A stretch of 11,543 bases of DNA from Hyphococcus sp. GTDB taxonomy: Bacteria > Pseudomonadota > Alphaproteobacteria > Caulobacterales > Parvularculaceae. Position 1 is the first letter of the stretch. Every line of letters starts with the position of its first letter. The translations under genes and the position numbers were made by a program. Below are positions 1 to 6,751 of this stretch, in pieces. The DNA is taken from the NCBI GenBank assembly GCA_021604605.1, contig BQJH01000073.1, positions 1 through 11,543 on the forward strand, given 5' to 3'. The notes below the pieces were generated by a model, which worked only from the letters and a program-made list of their open reading frames with translations, did no database searches and was not told the origin of the DNA.

Positions 1-960
1 CAGTCCGGCAGTTTTGACAGCTTTTCCCTGACTGATGCTGAAAGCACAGACGGGAAGCTCGCCAACCCCTCAAGCGCGATCGCCGAACGGCTTGGCGCTG
101 CCGATGCGGCAGCGCTGCGGGCGACCTCACTCAAGGATTTGTTCACGGCCTATGGCGTCAATGAGACCGGGCGATTTGAATTGCCCCGCGCGATTGAGGA
201 TGGCGTGACTTTGCCATCAAGCTCGTTGCGCGAGGCATTTGCGTCAACGGAGACGTTTAATGCTGTGCCGGTCATCACCGGGACCAACCGCGATGAAATG
301 AAATTTTTCAATCTGGCCAGCCCGCTGTTGACCAAAAAGATTTTGGGGTTTTTCCTGACCCCGAAAGACAAAGCTTTCTATGAAGCGGTTTCCGAGTATC
401 CGAGCCGCATCTGGCGCATTCGTTCCGTGGACGAACCAGCAGCGATGATGGCGTCGGCGGGGCACGAGGATGTTTATGCCTACCGCTTTGACTGGGACGA
501 AGGCGGCAAGTTTCTGTTTTCGGACTTTGCCGTTCTGATCGGCGCCGGGCACGCAGTGGAAATTCCGTTTGTCTTCAACCGGTTTCAATTGTTTGGCCCG
601 CGCCTCGATCCGATCCTGTTCAAAGATAAAACATCCGCCAGCCGCGAAGAACTCTCCCGCGCCATGGGCGCATACTGGGCGGCATTTGCGAGGGGCGATA
701 CGCCGGGTGACGCTGGCGGCACCCTGATATGGCCTCAGTGGCGCGCAGATGGCGGGACGCTCATGCGCTTTGATTCCGCCAATGATGGCGGCATCGAGTT
801 GATGCAAGGGATGGACACGATGGAGAAACTGGCAGCTGACCTCAAAGCCGACCCGCGCCTGACAGACGCCGAACGATGCGGTATTGTTGATTATATTGGC
901 GTCTGGCTGCCAGAATTAGCGGCTGAGATTGGCGCGGATGTTGGGTGCGACGCCCAATAA
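1..960 (+). CDS. Type B carboxylesterase (alpha/beta hydrolase), 5'-truncated by window edge
   Basis: The reading frame is open from base 1 and ends at TAA 958-960, giving 319 visible residues; the N-terminal part lies outside the window. The first residues (QSGSFDSF) fit the segment that follows the nucleophile elbow in type B carboxylesterases, so the catalytic Ser (GESAG region) must be just upstream and is not seen. The other two triad residues are visible: Glu in GTNRDE (codon 295-297) and His in GAGHAVEIPF (codon 550-552), 85 residues apart, close to the spacing in para-nitrobenzyl esterase. A C-terminal YWAAFARGDTP segment is also typical. The family hydrolyses carboxylic esters; the substrate cannot be read from sequence. 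It lies 18 bp upstream of an exported amidohydrolase, so the two may work together in uptake or detoxification. Whether this esterase itself is exported cannot be judged without its N-terminus. Confidence 0.9.
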   Translation, partial: QSGSFDSFSLTDAESTDGKLANPSSAIAERLGAADAAALRATSLKDLFTAYGVNETGRFELPRAIEDGVTLPSSSLREAFASTETFNAVPVITGTNRDEMKFFNLASPLLTKKILGFFLTPKDKAFYEAVSEYPSRIWRIRSVDEPAAMMASAGHEDVYAYRFDWDEGGKFLFSDFAVLIGAGHAVEIPFVFNRFQLFGPRLDPILFKDKTSASREELSRAMGAYWAAFARGDTPGDAGGTLIWPQWRADGGTLMRFDSANDGGIELMQGMDTMEKLAADLKADPRLTDAERCGIVDYIGVWLPELAAEIGADVGCDAQ

Positions 961-978
961 ATCATGGGGAGGCTTCAC

Positions 979-2304
979 ATGTTGAAACAGATTTTTGTCG
1001 GGCTGATATTATCAATGGCCGGCGGCGCGGTGTTGCTCGCAAGCGCCTTTGCGCAATCTGAGGCGGGCGATTTGCGCGCTTCGATCGCAGAAGATTATGA
1101 GCAAAATCTCGAAGCGCTATTCCTGCATTTTCATCAAAACCCGGAATTGTCCTTTCGTGAGTTTGAAACCGCCAAGCGCCTGGCGAGTGAAATTCGTGCG
1201 CTTGGGTATGACGTGACGGAAGGCGTCGGCGGTACGGGGGTTGTTGCGGTGCTGGAAAATGGCGACGGGCCAACGGTTCTGGTGCGCGCCGATATGGACG
1301 GTCTTCCGGTCAAGGAAGATAACGGCCTTTCCTATATGTCGACGGCCACGCAGGAAGATATCGACGGGCTTGTGAAACCGGTCATGCATGCCTGTGGTCA
1401 CGACACCCACATCACGTCGCTTGTCGACACAGCGAGGCAAATGGCGGCGCGCAAAGATCAATGGTCTGGCACCCTGGTGTTGATCGGACAGCCTGCGGAA
1501 GAGCGCATTTCCGGCGCCCGTGAGATGTTGGCGGACGGGCTCTATAAGCGCTTTCCAAAGCCGGATTACGCGCTTGCCTTCCATGTTCACGCCAATAAAC
1601 CGACGGGAGCTATAGAAGTGCCGCTGGGCATTCGCGCATCGAGCGCCGACAGTGTTGATATCATCGTGCATGGCGTTGGCGCACACGGGGCGTCGCCGCA
1701 TATGGGTGTGGACCCCGTGCTGGTGGCGTCGCAAATCGTTGTCTCATTGCAGTCGATTGTTTCACGCAGCATTGCTCCACAGGAAGCCGGCGTGATTACT
1801 GTTGGCGCCATTCATGGCGGAACCAAGCACAACATCATCGGCAATAAGGTTGAGATGCAACTGACTGTTCGTTCCAATGACCCGGCTGTTCGCGCAAAGC
1901 TTCTTGATTCCATTGATCGCGTGACAGAAGGCGTTGCCATATCCATGGGCGTTCCGAAAGACCTGATGCCGGAAGTCATCCGTTCAAAGACGGAAACTAC
2001 GCCACCCACCATCAATGATAAGGACACAGCGCTTCGGGTGCGCGCGGCATTTACTGAGCAATTCGGTGAAGGCGTGTTGTGGGATGAGCCGCGCGGCGGC
2101 ATGGGCGCTGAAGATTTTGCGTATTTCATCACACCTGAAACGAGCGTTAAGGGCGTTTATTTCAATGTCGGCGGCACGGCCAAAGGAAAAGTCAAAGGCG
2201 CCGCGTCTCATCATTCGCCCCTGTTTAAGATAGAGCCTGAACCGTCAATCAAGGTCGCAACAGAGGCGATGGTCACCGCTGCGATCACACTGTTTGAGCA
2301 ATAA
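979..2304 (+). CDS. Exported M20 family (M20D-like) amidohydrolase / aminoacylase
   Basis: Predicted 441-aa zinc-type amidohydrolase of the hippurate hydrolase/IAA-amino acid hydrolase group, which cleaves N-acyl amino acids or similar amides. Metal ligands of the family are present: Cys139 and His141 in MHACGHDTH, Glu174-Glu175 in GQPAEE, His202 in FHVH, and a late His at 411/412 in SHHSPLF; GGMGAEDF near the C-terminus is also typical. I chose the ATG at 979 over the one at 964 because GGGAGG (967-972) sits 6 bases before it and it opens directly on a signal peptide: basic MLKQ, a hydrophobic core, and an AFA-Q cleavage site after residue 25. The protein is therefore probably periplasmic or secreted. 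It lies 18 bp after the carboxylesterase, likely co-transcribed. The true substrate is unknown; peptidase activity is possible but less typical of this subgroup. Confidence 0.9.
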   Translation: MLKQIFVGLILSMAGGAVLLASAFAQSEAGDLRASIAEDYEQNLEALFLHFHQNPELSFREFETAKRLASEIRALGYDVTEGVGGTGVVAVLENGDGPTVLVRADMDGLPVKEDNGLSYMSTATQEDIDGLVKPVMHACGHDTHITSLVDTARQMAARKDQWSGTLVLIGQPAEERISGAREMLADGLYKRFPKPDYALAFHVHANKPTGAIEVPLGIRASSADSVDIIVHGVGAHGASPHMGVDPVLVASQIVVSLQSIVSRSIAPQEAGVITVGAIHGGTKHNIIGNKVEMQLTVRSNDPAVRAKLLDSIDRVTEGVAISMGVPKDLMPEVIRSKTETTPPTINDKDTALRVRAAFTEQFGEGVLWDEPRGGMGAEDFAYFITPETSVKGVYFNVGGTAKGKVKGAASHHSPLFKIEPEPSIKVATEAMVTAAITLFEQ

Positions 2305-2315
2305 AAAAGCGGCGA

Positions 2316-2816
2316 TTACTTTTCTCGGTTTAGTGGCGCATAAGCCGTTATTTTAATCTCCGTGACGCCGTTCTCAATAAAGAGACGATCGATATCAATA
2401 GCGGTCCATGCGGGATGCGGCGCTTTGATGTAGCGGTTTTTAACAACCATAATCGTATCAACCTGTCCCGCCAGATCAGTGTGATAGGTGGTTATATCAA
2501 CAACATCATCGAAGTCGGCGCCGCCTGCGGCCAGAACTGTTCCAATCGCCGCGAAGGCTTGCTCATAGGCGGCCGTGAGGTTTTCTTCGGTAGCTGGCGC
2601 GATCACGCCATCTTCATCTTGCGGCAAGCCGGCGACAATGCCTGATAGATAAAGGAAATCACCCGCCCTGACAGCCGGGCTAAACCCAAACTGTTCAACG
2701 GCCCATTCCATCCCCTCCGGGACAATGGCCTGCTTGGCGCCGCGCTCATCAGCCTGACTGTTGCTGCACGACGTCATTAAAAAAGCGCAGCTCAATCCAA
2801 TATAAATCTGTCTCAT
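2316..2816 (-). CDS. RidA (YjgF/UK114) family protein with lipoprotein-like signal
   Basis: Predicted 166-aa RidA-fold protein. RidA proteins hydrolyse reactive enamine/imine intermediates from PLP enzymes. The fold region runs from about residue 35 to 165, with GDFLYLSGIVAG (52-63) matching the family's conserved strand and IDIDRL (140-145) placing Arg144 at the position of the substrate-binding Arg of E. coli RidA. Unusually, the N-terminus (residues 1-17) looks like a type II signal peptide: short basic start, hydrophobic core, then LMTSC with Cys17, followed by a Ser/Asn/Gln-rich tether. That predicts a periplasmic lipoprotein rather than the usual cytosolic enzyme. The start at 2816 was preferred over an upstream in-frame codon near 2927 because a purine-rich GGGGTGG precedes it and the signal begins there. 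It is convergent with the amidohydrolase (11-bp gap) and divergent from argG. The -3 lipobox residue is Met, so lipidation is likely but not certain. Confidence 0.85.
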   Translation of the reverse strand: MRQIYIGLSCAFLMTSCSNSQADERGAKQAIVPEGMEWAVEQFGFSPAVRAGDFLYLSGIVAGLPQDEDGVIAPATEENLTAAYEQAFAAIGTVLAAGGADFDDVVDITTYHTDLAGQVDTIMVVKNRYIKAPHPAWTAIDIDRLFIENGVTEIKITAYAPLNREK

Positions 2817-2847
2817 ATTCCACCCCGCATGAAATTTTGTTTGTCCG

Positions 2848-2877
2848 AGTATAGACGCTTGCGCACTTCGGCGCCAA
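2848..2877 (-). promoter_or_regulatory. Candidate sigma70-type promoter for the RidA-family gene
   Basis: On the minus strand, TTGGCG (2877-2872), an 18-base spacer, then TATACT (2853-2848) resemble -35 and -10 boxes. Transcription would start near 2841, giving a leader of roughly 25 bases before the ATG at 2816. This is assigned by eye only. Confidence 0.4.
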
Positions 2878-2926
2878 AAGAATGATTGAATGTTGCGCTG
2901 CAGCGTCACGATTTCGGAGAGCCTCA

Positions 2927-4150
2927 ATGTCAGACCCCAAATCCATCAACAAAGTTGTTCTCGCCTATTCGGGCGGGCTCGATACGTCGGTGATCCTGAA
3001 ATGGCTACAAGTCGAATATGATTGTGAGGTTGTGACCTTTACCGCCGACCTTGGGCAGGGCGAAGAGCTAGGCCCGGCCCGCGAGAAAGCAGAGCGTGCG
3101 GGCGTCAAAGAAATCTACATCGAAGACTTACGCGAAGAATTTGTCCGTGATTTCGTTTTCCCGATGTTTCGGGCCAATGCGGTTTATGAGGGGCTCTATT
3201 TACTCGGCACTTCAATTGCCCGCCCACTTATCGCCAAGCGACTGGTTGAGATTGCTGAAGCTACGGGCGCAGACGCGATCGCCCACGGCGCCACCGGCAA
3301 GGGCAACGATCAGGTCCGGTTTGAATTGAACGCCTATGCGCTCAATCCCGATATCCATGTGATTGCGCCCTGGCGCGACTGGGATTTGAATTCCCGCGCC
3401 AAGTTGATTGACTGGGCCGAAAAGCACCAGATTTCTGTGCCAAAAGACAAGCGCGGAGAGGCGCCGTTTTCCGTTGACGCCAATCTTTTGCATACATCGT
3501 CTGAAGGTAAGGTGCTTGAGGACCCGGCTGTTGCGGCGCCGGATTATGTTTATCAGCGCACGGTTGACCCCGTGGCGGCGCCTGATGCGCCAGAGATCAT
3601 TGAGATCGGTTTCGAGCACGGCGATGCCGTTTCCATCAATGGTGAAGCGTTATCTCCGGCGTCTTTGTTGACCAAATTGAACGATCTCGGCGGTAAGCAT
3701 GGCGTAGGTAGGCTCGACCTTGTTGAAAACCGCTTTGTCGGGATGAAATCCCGCGGGATTTATGAAACGCCGGGCGGGACGGTTCTTCTGGCGGCCCATC
3801 GCGGCATCGAACAGATCACGCTGGATCGCGGCGCCGCGCATTTAAAAGACGAGTTGATGCCGCGCTATGCAGAGCTGATCTATAATGGTTTCTGGTATGC
3901 GCCCGAGCGTGAAATGCTGCAGGCGGCGATTGATAAAAGTCAGGAACATGTCAGCGGAATTGTTAGCGTAAAGCTATATAAGGGGTCGGTTGATGTCGTG
4001 AGCCGGGCCTCGGACAAGACAATCTATTCCGAGGCGCATGTGACCTTTGAAGAAGATGCAGTTTACGATCAAAAAGACGCCGAAGGTTTTATCAAGCTGA
4101 ACGCCCTTCGCCTGAAGCTCCTCGCGCGGCGCAATAAATTGGACCGATAG
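2927..4150 (+). CDS. argG: Argininosuccinate synthase
   Basis: Predicted 407-aa enzyme of arginine biosynthesis. It joins citrulline and aspartate using ATP, giving argininosuccinate, AMP and pyrophosphate. The ATP pyrophosphatase P-loop is at residues 13-21 (AYSGGLDTS), followed by TADLGQ, and the nucleotide/citrulline-binding GATGKGNDQVRFE is at 121-133. Downstream landmarks of the family include KRGEAPFSVDANLLH, SRGIYETPGG and YNGFWYAPER. The length is normal for the common bacterial type. The ATG at 2927 was chosen over one at 2882 because GGAG (2916-2919) lies 7 bases before it and the protein then opens with the usual short lead into the P-loop. The gene is divergent from the RidA-family gene and is followed after 2 bp by ppa, so argG and ppa are very probably one operon. 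No ARG box or attenuator was recognised upstream. Confidence 0.98.
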   Translation: MSDPKSINKVVLAYSGGLDTSVILKWLQVEYDCEVVTFTADLGQGEELGPAREKAERAGVKEIYIEDLREEFVRDFVFPMFRANAVYEGLYLLGTSIARPLIAKRLVEIAEATGADAIAHGATGKGNDQVRFELNAYALNPDIHVIAPWRDWDLNSRAKLIDWAEKHQISVPKDKRGEAPFSVDANLLHTSSEGKVLEDPAVAAPDYVYQRTVDPVAAPDAPEIIEIGFEHGDAVSINGEALSPASLLTKLNDLGGKHGVGRLDLVENRFVGMKSRGIYETPGGTVLLAAHRGIEQITLDRGAAHLKDELMPRYAELIYNGFWYAPEREMLQAAIDKSQEHVSGIVSVKLYKGSVDVVSRASDKTIYSEAHVTFEEDAVYDQKDAEGFIKLNALRLKLLARRNKLDR

Positions 4151-4152
4151 AT

Positions 4153-4683
4153 ATGGATCTTTCCAAAATTCCTACCGGCGTTAATCCGCCTACAGATATC
4201 AATGTCGTGATCGAAGTGCCGTTAGGCGGCGATGCGATCAAATATGAAATCGACAAGGCGTCGAATGCGATGTTTGTCGATCGGTTTTTGTACACGGATA
4301 TGCGCTACCCTTGTAATTATGGGTTTGTGCCAGGCACACTCGCCGACGATGGGGATGCGGTGGATGTGATGGTGGTAGGCAATCGGCCGCTTTTCCCAGG
4401 CGCAGTAGTTGGCGCGCGGCCCGTAGGCGTTCTGCTGATGGAGGATGAGGCAGGGCTCGATGAAAAAATTCTTGCCGTCCCGGCGCCGCGCCTGACGCGG
4501 TTTTACGCCAAGATTGATGAGTACACGGATCTTCCTGAAATTCTGATCGACCGGATCAGTCACTTTTTTCAGCATTATAAAGACCTGGAGCCTGATAAAT
4601 GGGTCAAGCTTGTGGGTTGGCGCGGGCGTGCTGAGGCGGAAGCGCTGATTATGAAAGGCGTTGAACTGAACGCCAAAGCTTGA
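4153..4683 (+). CDS. ppa: Inorganic pyrophosphatase (family I, soluble)
   Basis: Predicted 176-aa family I pyrophosphatase, the same length class as the E. coli enzyme. It splits pyrophosphate into two phosphates with Mg2+ in the cytoplasm. Essentially all E. coli active-site residues are found, shifted by one: Glu21, Lys30, Glu32, Arg44, Tyr56, the metal-binding Asp66/Asp68/Asp71 in DGDAVDV, Asp98, Asp103, Lys105, and Tyr142-Lys143. The signature has Ala where many members have Pro, a tolerated variant. The ATG begins 2 bases after the argG stop, with GGA at 4141-4143 inside the argG end as the only candidate ribosome site, which suggests translational coupling. Being downstream of a pyrophosphate-producing ligase makes biochemical sense, although ppa serves all biosynthesis. 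No terminator with a T-run follows directly; two hairpins lie downstream (4689-4740 and 4752-4774). Confidence 0.97.
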   Translation: MDLSKIPTGVNPPTDINVVIEVPLGGDAIKYEIDKASNAMFVDRFLYTDMRYPCNYGFVPGTLADDGDAVDVMVVGNRPLFPGAVVGARPVGVLLMEDEAGLDEKILAVPAPRLTRFYAKIDEYTDLPEILIDRISHFFQHYKDLEPDKWVKLVGWRGRAEAEALIMKGVELNAKA

Positions 4684-4688
4684 AAACT

Positions 4689-4774
4689 CGACCTGCCAGC
4701 CTCGCTGGCGGAGGGCGCCTGTAGCAGGTGTTAGCCGAGGGAATGCTCTGAAAACCCTATATTCTATGGGGTTT
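4689..4774 (+). other. Structured non-coding segment downstream of ppa
   Basis: This stretch holds several inverted repeats. GCCAG (4695-4699) and CTGGC enclose CCTCG. ACCTGC (about 4691-4696) can pair with GCAGGT (about 4724-4729). CCTCG can alternatively pair with CGAGG near 4736-4740. A separate 9-pair hairpin, counting one G-T, joins 4752-4760 to 4766-4774 (AAACCC and GGGTTT arms, loop ATTCT). None is followed by a proper T-run, so this may be a weak or factor-assisted terminator, or a structured 3' end of the argG-ppa mRNA. No coding potential was recognised. The rest of the gap up to 4966 holds the CtrA box, a loose direct repeat of the form GGGGTTT..CAGGCGC (starting at 4797 and 4918), and nothing else I can name. 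Confidence 0.35.
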
Positions 4775-4859
4775 GGCGCGCACGTAATGGCCTTTTGGGG
4801 TTTCGCAGGCGCTGAGCAGCTGGCCCGGCTGCCGCTCAAATGGGGCGTAGAGGCCAATA

Positions 4860-4874
4860 TTAACCCTTTTTTAA
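4860..4874. promoter_or_regulatory. CtrA-type binding box (TTAA-N7-TTAA)
   Basis: TTAA (4860-4863), seven bases (CCCTTTT), then TTAA (4871-4874) is an exact match to the consensus CtrA site of Caulobacter-like Alphaproteobacteria. It lies 92 bases before the ATG of the 132-aa membrane protein and in the only sizeable non-coding gap on this side of that gene, which is where a regulatory site would be expected. Binding is an inference from the motif; chance occurrence in AT-rich sequence is possible. Confidence 0.6.
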
Positions 4875-4966
4875 GGCGGCGCTTCGGGTTATGCTGGGCG
4901 TCTGGCGCTATCTATGAGGGGTTTTCAGGCGCGAGAATACGTCGATGCAGTTTTAGGGGTTCGGTG

Positions 4967-5365
4967 ATGAGAAGTTTGCAAATTGAAGCGCTTTTTGGCG
5001 GTGTGCTCGCCTTGGTCGTTCTTGGGATTGCCATCTACGCCGTTGCGAACACAACTTTTGGCGGACCGAATGGTTCAGCAACAGTTACTCCTGACCCAAC
5101 AGGCGCGACGCCAGTCATTCAATCCAGCACACCTGTATCTCTCGCCGCGAGCTCAGGACAGGATCTGATTTGTGAATGCTATGACCGTGCTTTCGATCTG
5201 GCCGGGAAAGTGAAAGTTCTTTCACCGGAATATCGTACCGGTTTTGAGCAGTGCCGCGCTCGTGGCGGGGTTGATGGCGGTGACGCCTGGACAGCAGGCT
5301 GGAATGCTCGTCTGTCATCAAAACCTTATGAAGCAAGCTGCCGGTCTTATAAGCGGCGTCTCTAA
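4967..5365 (+). CDS. Hypothetical single-pass membrane protein with a four-cysteine C-terminal domain
   Basis: I do not recognise this 132-aa protein. Residues about 7-26 form one hydrophobic segment (IEALFGGVLALVVLGIAIYA), followed by a Ser/Thr/Pro/Ala-rich linker (about 30-65), then a compact domain with four cysteines: a CxC pair in DLICECYDRAF, one in GFEQCRARGG, and one in YEASCRSY. Aromatic and Gly-rich signatures (YRTGFEQC, DAWTAGWNARL) look conserved-domain-like. The short N-terminus before the membrane segment suggests a C-terminal domain in the periplasm, where two disulfides could form; this is inference. The ATG at 4967 was chosen because AGGGG (4955-4959) lies 7 bases before it and the membrane segment begins just after; the upstream open frame to 4766 has no protein-like character. 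A perfect CtrA box lies 92 bases upstream. It is convergent with the YciI-like gene, 15 bp apart. Confidence 0.75.
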   Translation: MRSLQIEALFGGVLALVVLGIAIYAVANTTFGGPNGSATVTPDPTGATPVIQSSTPVSLAASSGQDLICECYDRAFDLAGKVKVLSPEYRTGFEQCRARGGVDGGDAWTAGWNARLSSKPYEASCRSYKRRL

Positions 5366-5380
5366 GACCTTGTTCGCATT

Positions 5381-5680
5381 CTAAGCTTTTTCTTTGGCTA
5401 ACTCGCCCGTGACGATGCGGTAAGGCCTGACATCTACTGTTTGGAACAATCCTGCTCGCGCATAGGGGTCGCCTGCCGCAAATTGTTTGGCGTCATCCAA
5501 ATTTGAGGCCTCAATAATCAACATGCTGCCGACAGGTTTTTCGTCATCATCGAGGAGCGGTCCGGCAAGCAGTACAGCGTTGGCGGCGCCCTTTATGTAG
5601 CCCAGATGGGCTTCACGGGTTTCAGCCCTAAGGGCGCCATGGTCGGCTTTATCCCGGCAAAGAAGAATATAAGTCGGCAT
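5381..5680 (-). CDS. YciI-like protein
   Basis: Predicted 99-aa protein of the YciI family (ferredoxin-like fold, often a small stand-alone enzyme or a dimeric domain). Family marks are EAHLGYI with the conserved His (residue 25 from this start), AGPLLDDD with acidic residues after the Gly-Pro, a GSMLIIEA strand, and AAGDPYARAGLFQTVDVRPY near the C-terminus. The His and an Asp are proposed catalytic residues in the family; the reaction here is unknown. Two adjacent ATGs (5683 and 5680) overlap the gpsA stop. I chose 5680 because GGAGG, inside the end of gpsA, is 7 bases before it but only 4 before the first. The overlap indicates translational coupling to gpsA. A gpsA-yciI order near tsaD is common in Alphaproteobacteria. 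Confidence 0.9.
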   Translation of the reverse strand: MPTYILLCRDKADHGALRAETREAHLGYIKGAANAVLLAGPLLDDDEKPVGSMLIIEASNLDDAKQFAAGDPYARAGLFQTVDVRPYRIVTGELAKEKA

Positions 5681-6687
5681 CATTTCGCCTCCGATTTAAA
5701 TGGCCGCGCGAGAAGGCCGGCAATGATATCGTCAATGGTTTTGCGCTCATTTACGAGGTCAGCGACAGCCTCACATATCGGCATTTCGATATTTGCCTTG
5801 CGTGCTAAAGCGATAACCGCCTCCGCAGTTGCGACCCCTTCACTGACGGAATTGCGTTCAGCGAGGATGGTTTTTAGGGCCCGCCCTTTTCCAAGCTCGA
5901 GGCCGAGAGACATATTCCGAGACTGAGGCGAAGAAGCCGTTAGGATGAGGTCTCCAAGGCCCGACAGACCGGCCATGGTTTGAGCTTCAGCCCCAAGGGC
6001 GACGCCGAGACGCTGAAATTCTGTGAACCCTCTCGCAATCAACGCTGCCTTGGCGCTCTCACCAAGGCCTTTTCCGGCTACGACCCCAGCGGCGATGGCA
6101 AGGACGTTTTTGATGGCGCCGCCAAGCTCTGCTCCTAAGAGATCTGAACTGACGTAAGGGCGAAAATGCGCCGCCCCGATTGTCGCCAGCCATTTCTCGG
6201 CAACCTCATCGCCGCAAGCGAGGGTAACAGCGGTCGGTAGGCCTTGAGCGACGTCTTTGGCAAAGCTTGGCCCAGACAAAACGGCGGCGCGCGCTTCCGG
6301 CCATACTTCGCTCAGCACTTCGGTCATTAAGAGGCCAGTGTTGCGCTCAATGCCTTTGGAGCAAAGCGCGATTGGTGTTGTTTCTGCTGCATATTCCTTC
6401 AGAGAACTCAGCACGACCCGGCTGTGCTGGGCCGGAACGACGAAGAGAAAAGCCTCACTTTTAGCTGATTTTGACAAATCGCTTGTGGCTTGTAGGGCGG
6501 GAGAGAGGCTAACGCCCGGCAAATAGACTGTGTTTTCGTTCCGCTCCGTGACTGCGTCGACAACGTCCTGTTCGCGCGCCCAAAGTAGCGTAGGAACGCC
6601 ATTTTCTGCGCATAAATGAGCCAGCGCTGTGCCCCAGGCGCCGCCGCCAATCACGGATATGGATGAAAATGGCGTGAACTTGTTCAT
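5680..6687 (-). CDS. gpsA: Glycerol-3-phosphate dehydrogenase [NAD(P)+]
   Basis: Predicted 335-aa cytosolic enzyme that reduces dihydroxyacetone phosphate to sn-glycerol 3-phosphate, the backbone precursor of phospholipids. The N-terminal Rossmann motif VIGGGAWGTALA is at residues 12-23. Other family marks are SKGIE with Lys111, SGPSFAKDV (138-146), GAELGGAIKNVLAIAAG with the catalytic Lys193, and GLSGLGDLILT followed by SRN. The length is normal. The ATG at 6687 directly precedes the Rossmann strand; its ribosome site is weak (AAGAAA). The gene is the first of a two-gene unit with the YciI-like gene and is divergent from the TetR regulator, sharing a 64-bp intergenic region. In many relatives tsaD lies immediately upstream on the same strand; here about 1.8 kb of regulators and intergenic DNA separates them. 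Confidence 0.98.
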   Translation of the reverse strand: MNKFTPFSSISVIGGGAWGTALAHLCAENGVPTLLWAREQDVVDAVTERNENTVYLPGVSLSPALQATSDLSKSAKSEAFLFVVPAQHSRVVLSSLKEYAAETTPIALCSKGIERNTGLLMTEVLSEVWPEARAAVLSGPSFAKDVAQGLPTAVTLACGDEVAEKWLATIGAAHFRPYVSSDLLGAELGGAIKNVLAIAAGVVAGKGLGESAKAALIARGFTEFQRLGVALGAEAQTMAGLSGLGDLILTASSPQSRNMSLGLELGKGRALKTILAERNSVSEGVATAEAVIALARKANIEMPICEAVADLVNERKTIDDIIAGLLARPFKSEAK

Positions 6688-6751
6688 GAGTTTCTTGCAG
6701 TGTGAGGATTGAACAGTTTATACATTCGTCAAGATTACAAAAAAGCCATTT

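Noticed and set aside
244..807. Long minus-strand open frame opposite the carboxylesterase
   Set aside because: It is antisense to a clearly real gene with catalytic motifs and has no recognisable domain or ribosome site; similar antisense frames at 1117-1734, 3212-3619 and 4222-4857 were rejected for the same reason.
2301..2330. Terminator between the convergent amidohydrolase and RidA-family genes
   Set aside because: Only a weak A/T stem (AAAAG..CTTTT) is present in the 11-bp gap and its edges; it is not enough to call a terminator.
4766..4966. N-terminal extension of the four-cysteine membrane protein
   Set aside because: The extra 67 residues look random, contain the CtrA box and repeats, and a well-placed ribosome site supports the start at 4967.
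6695..6723. Promoter for the TetR gene (TTGCAG-N17-TTATAC)
   Set aside because: Both boxes are poor matches and the shared 64-bp divergent region contains many AT-rich alternatives; not strong enough to annotate.
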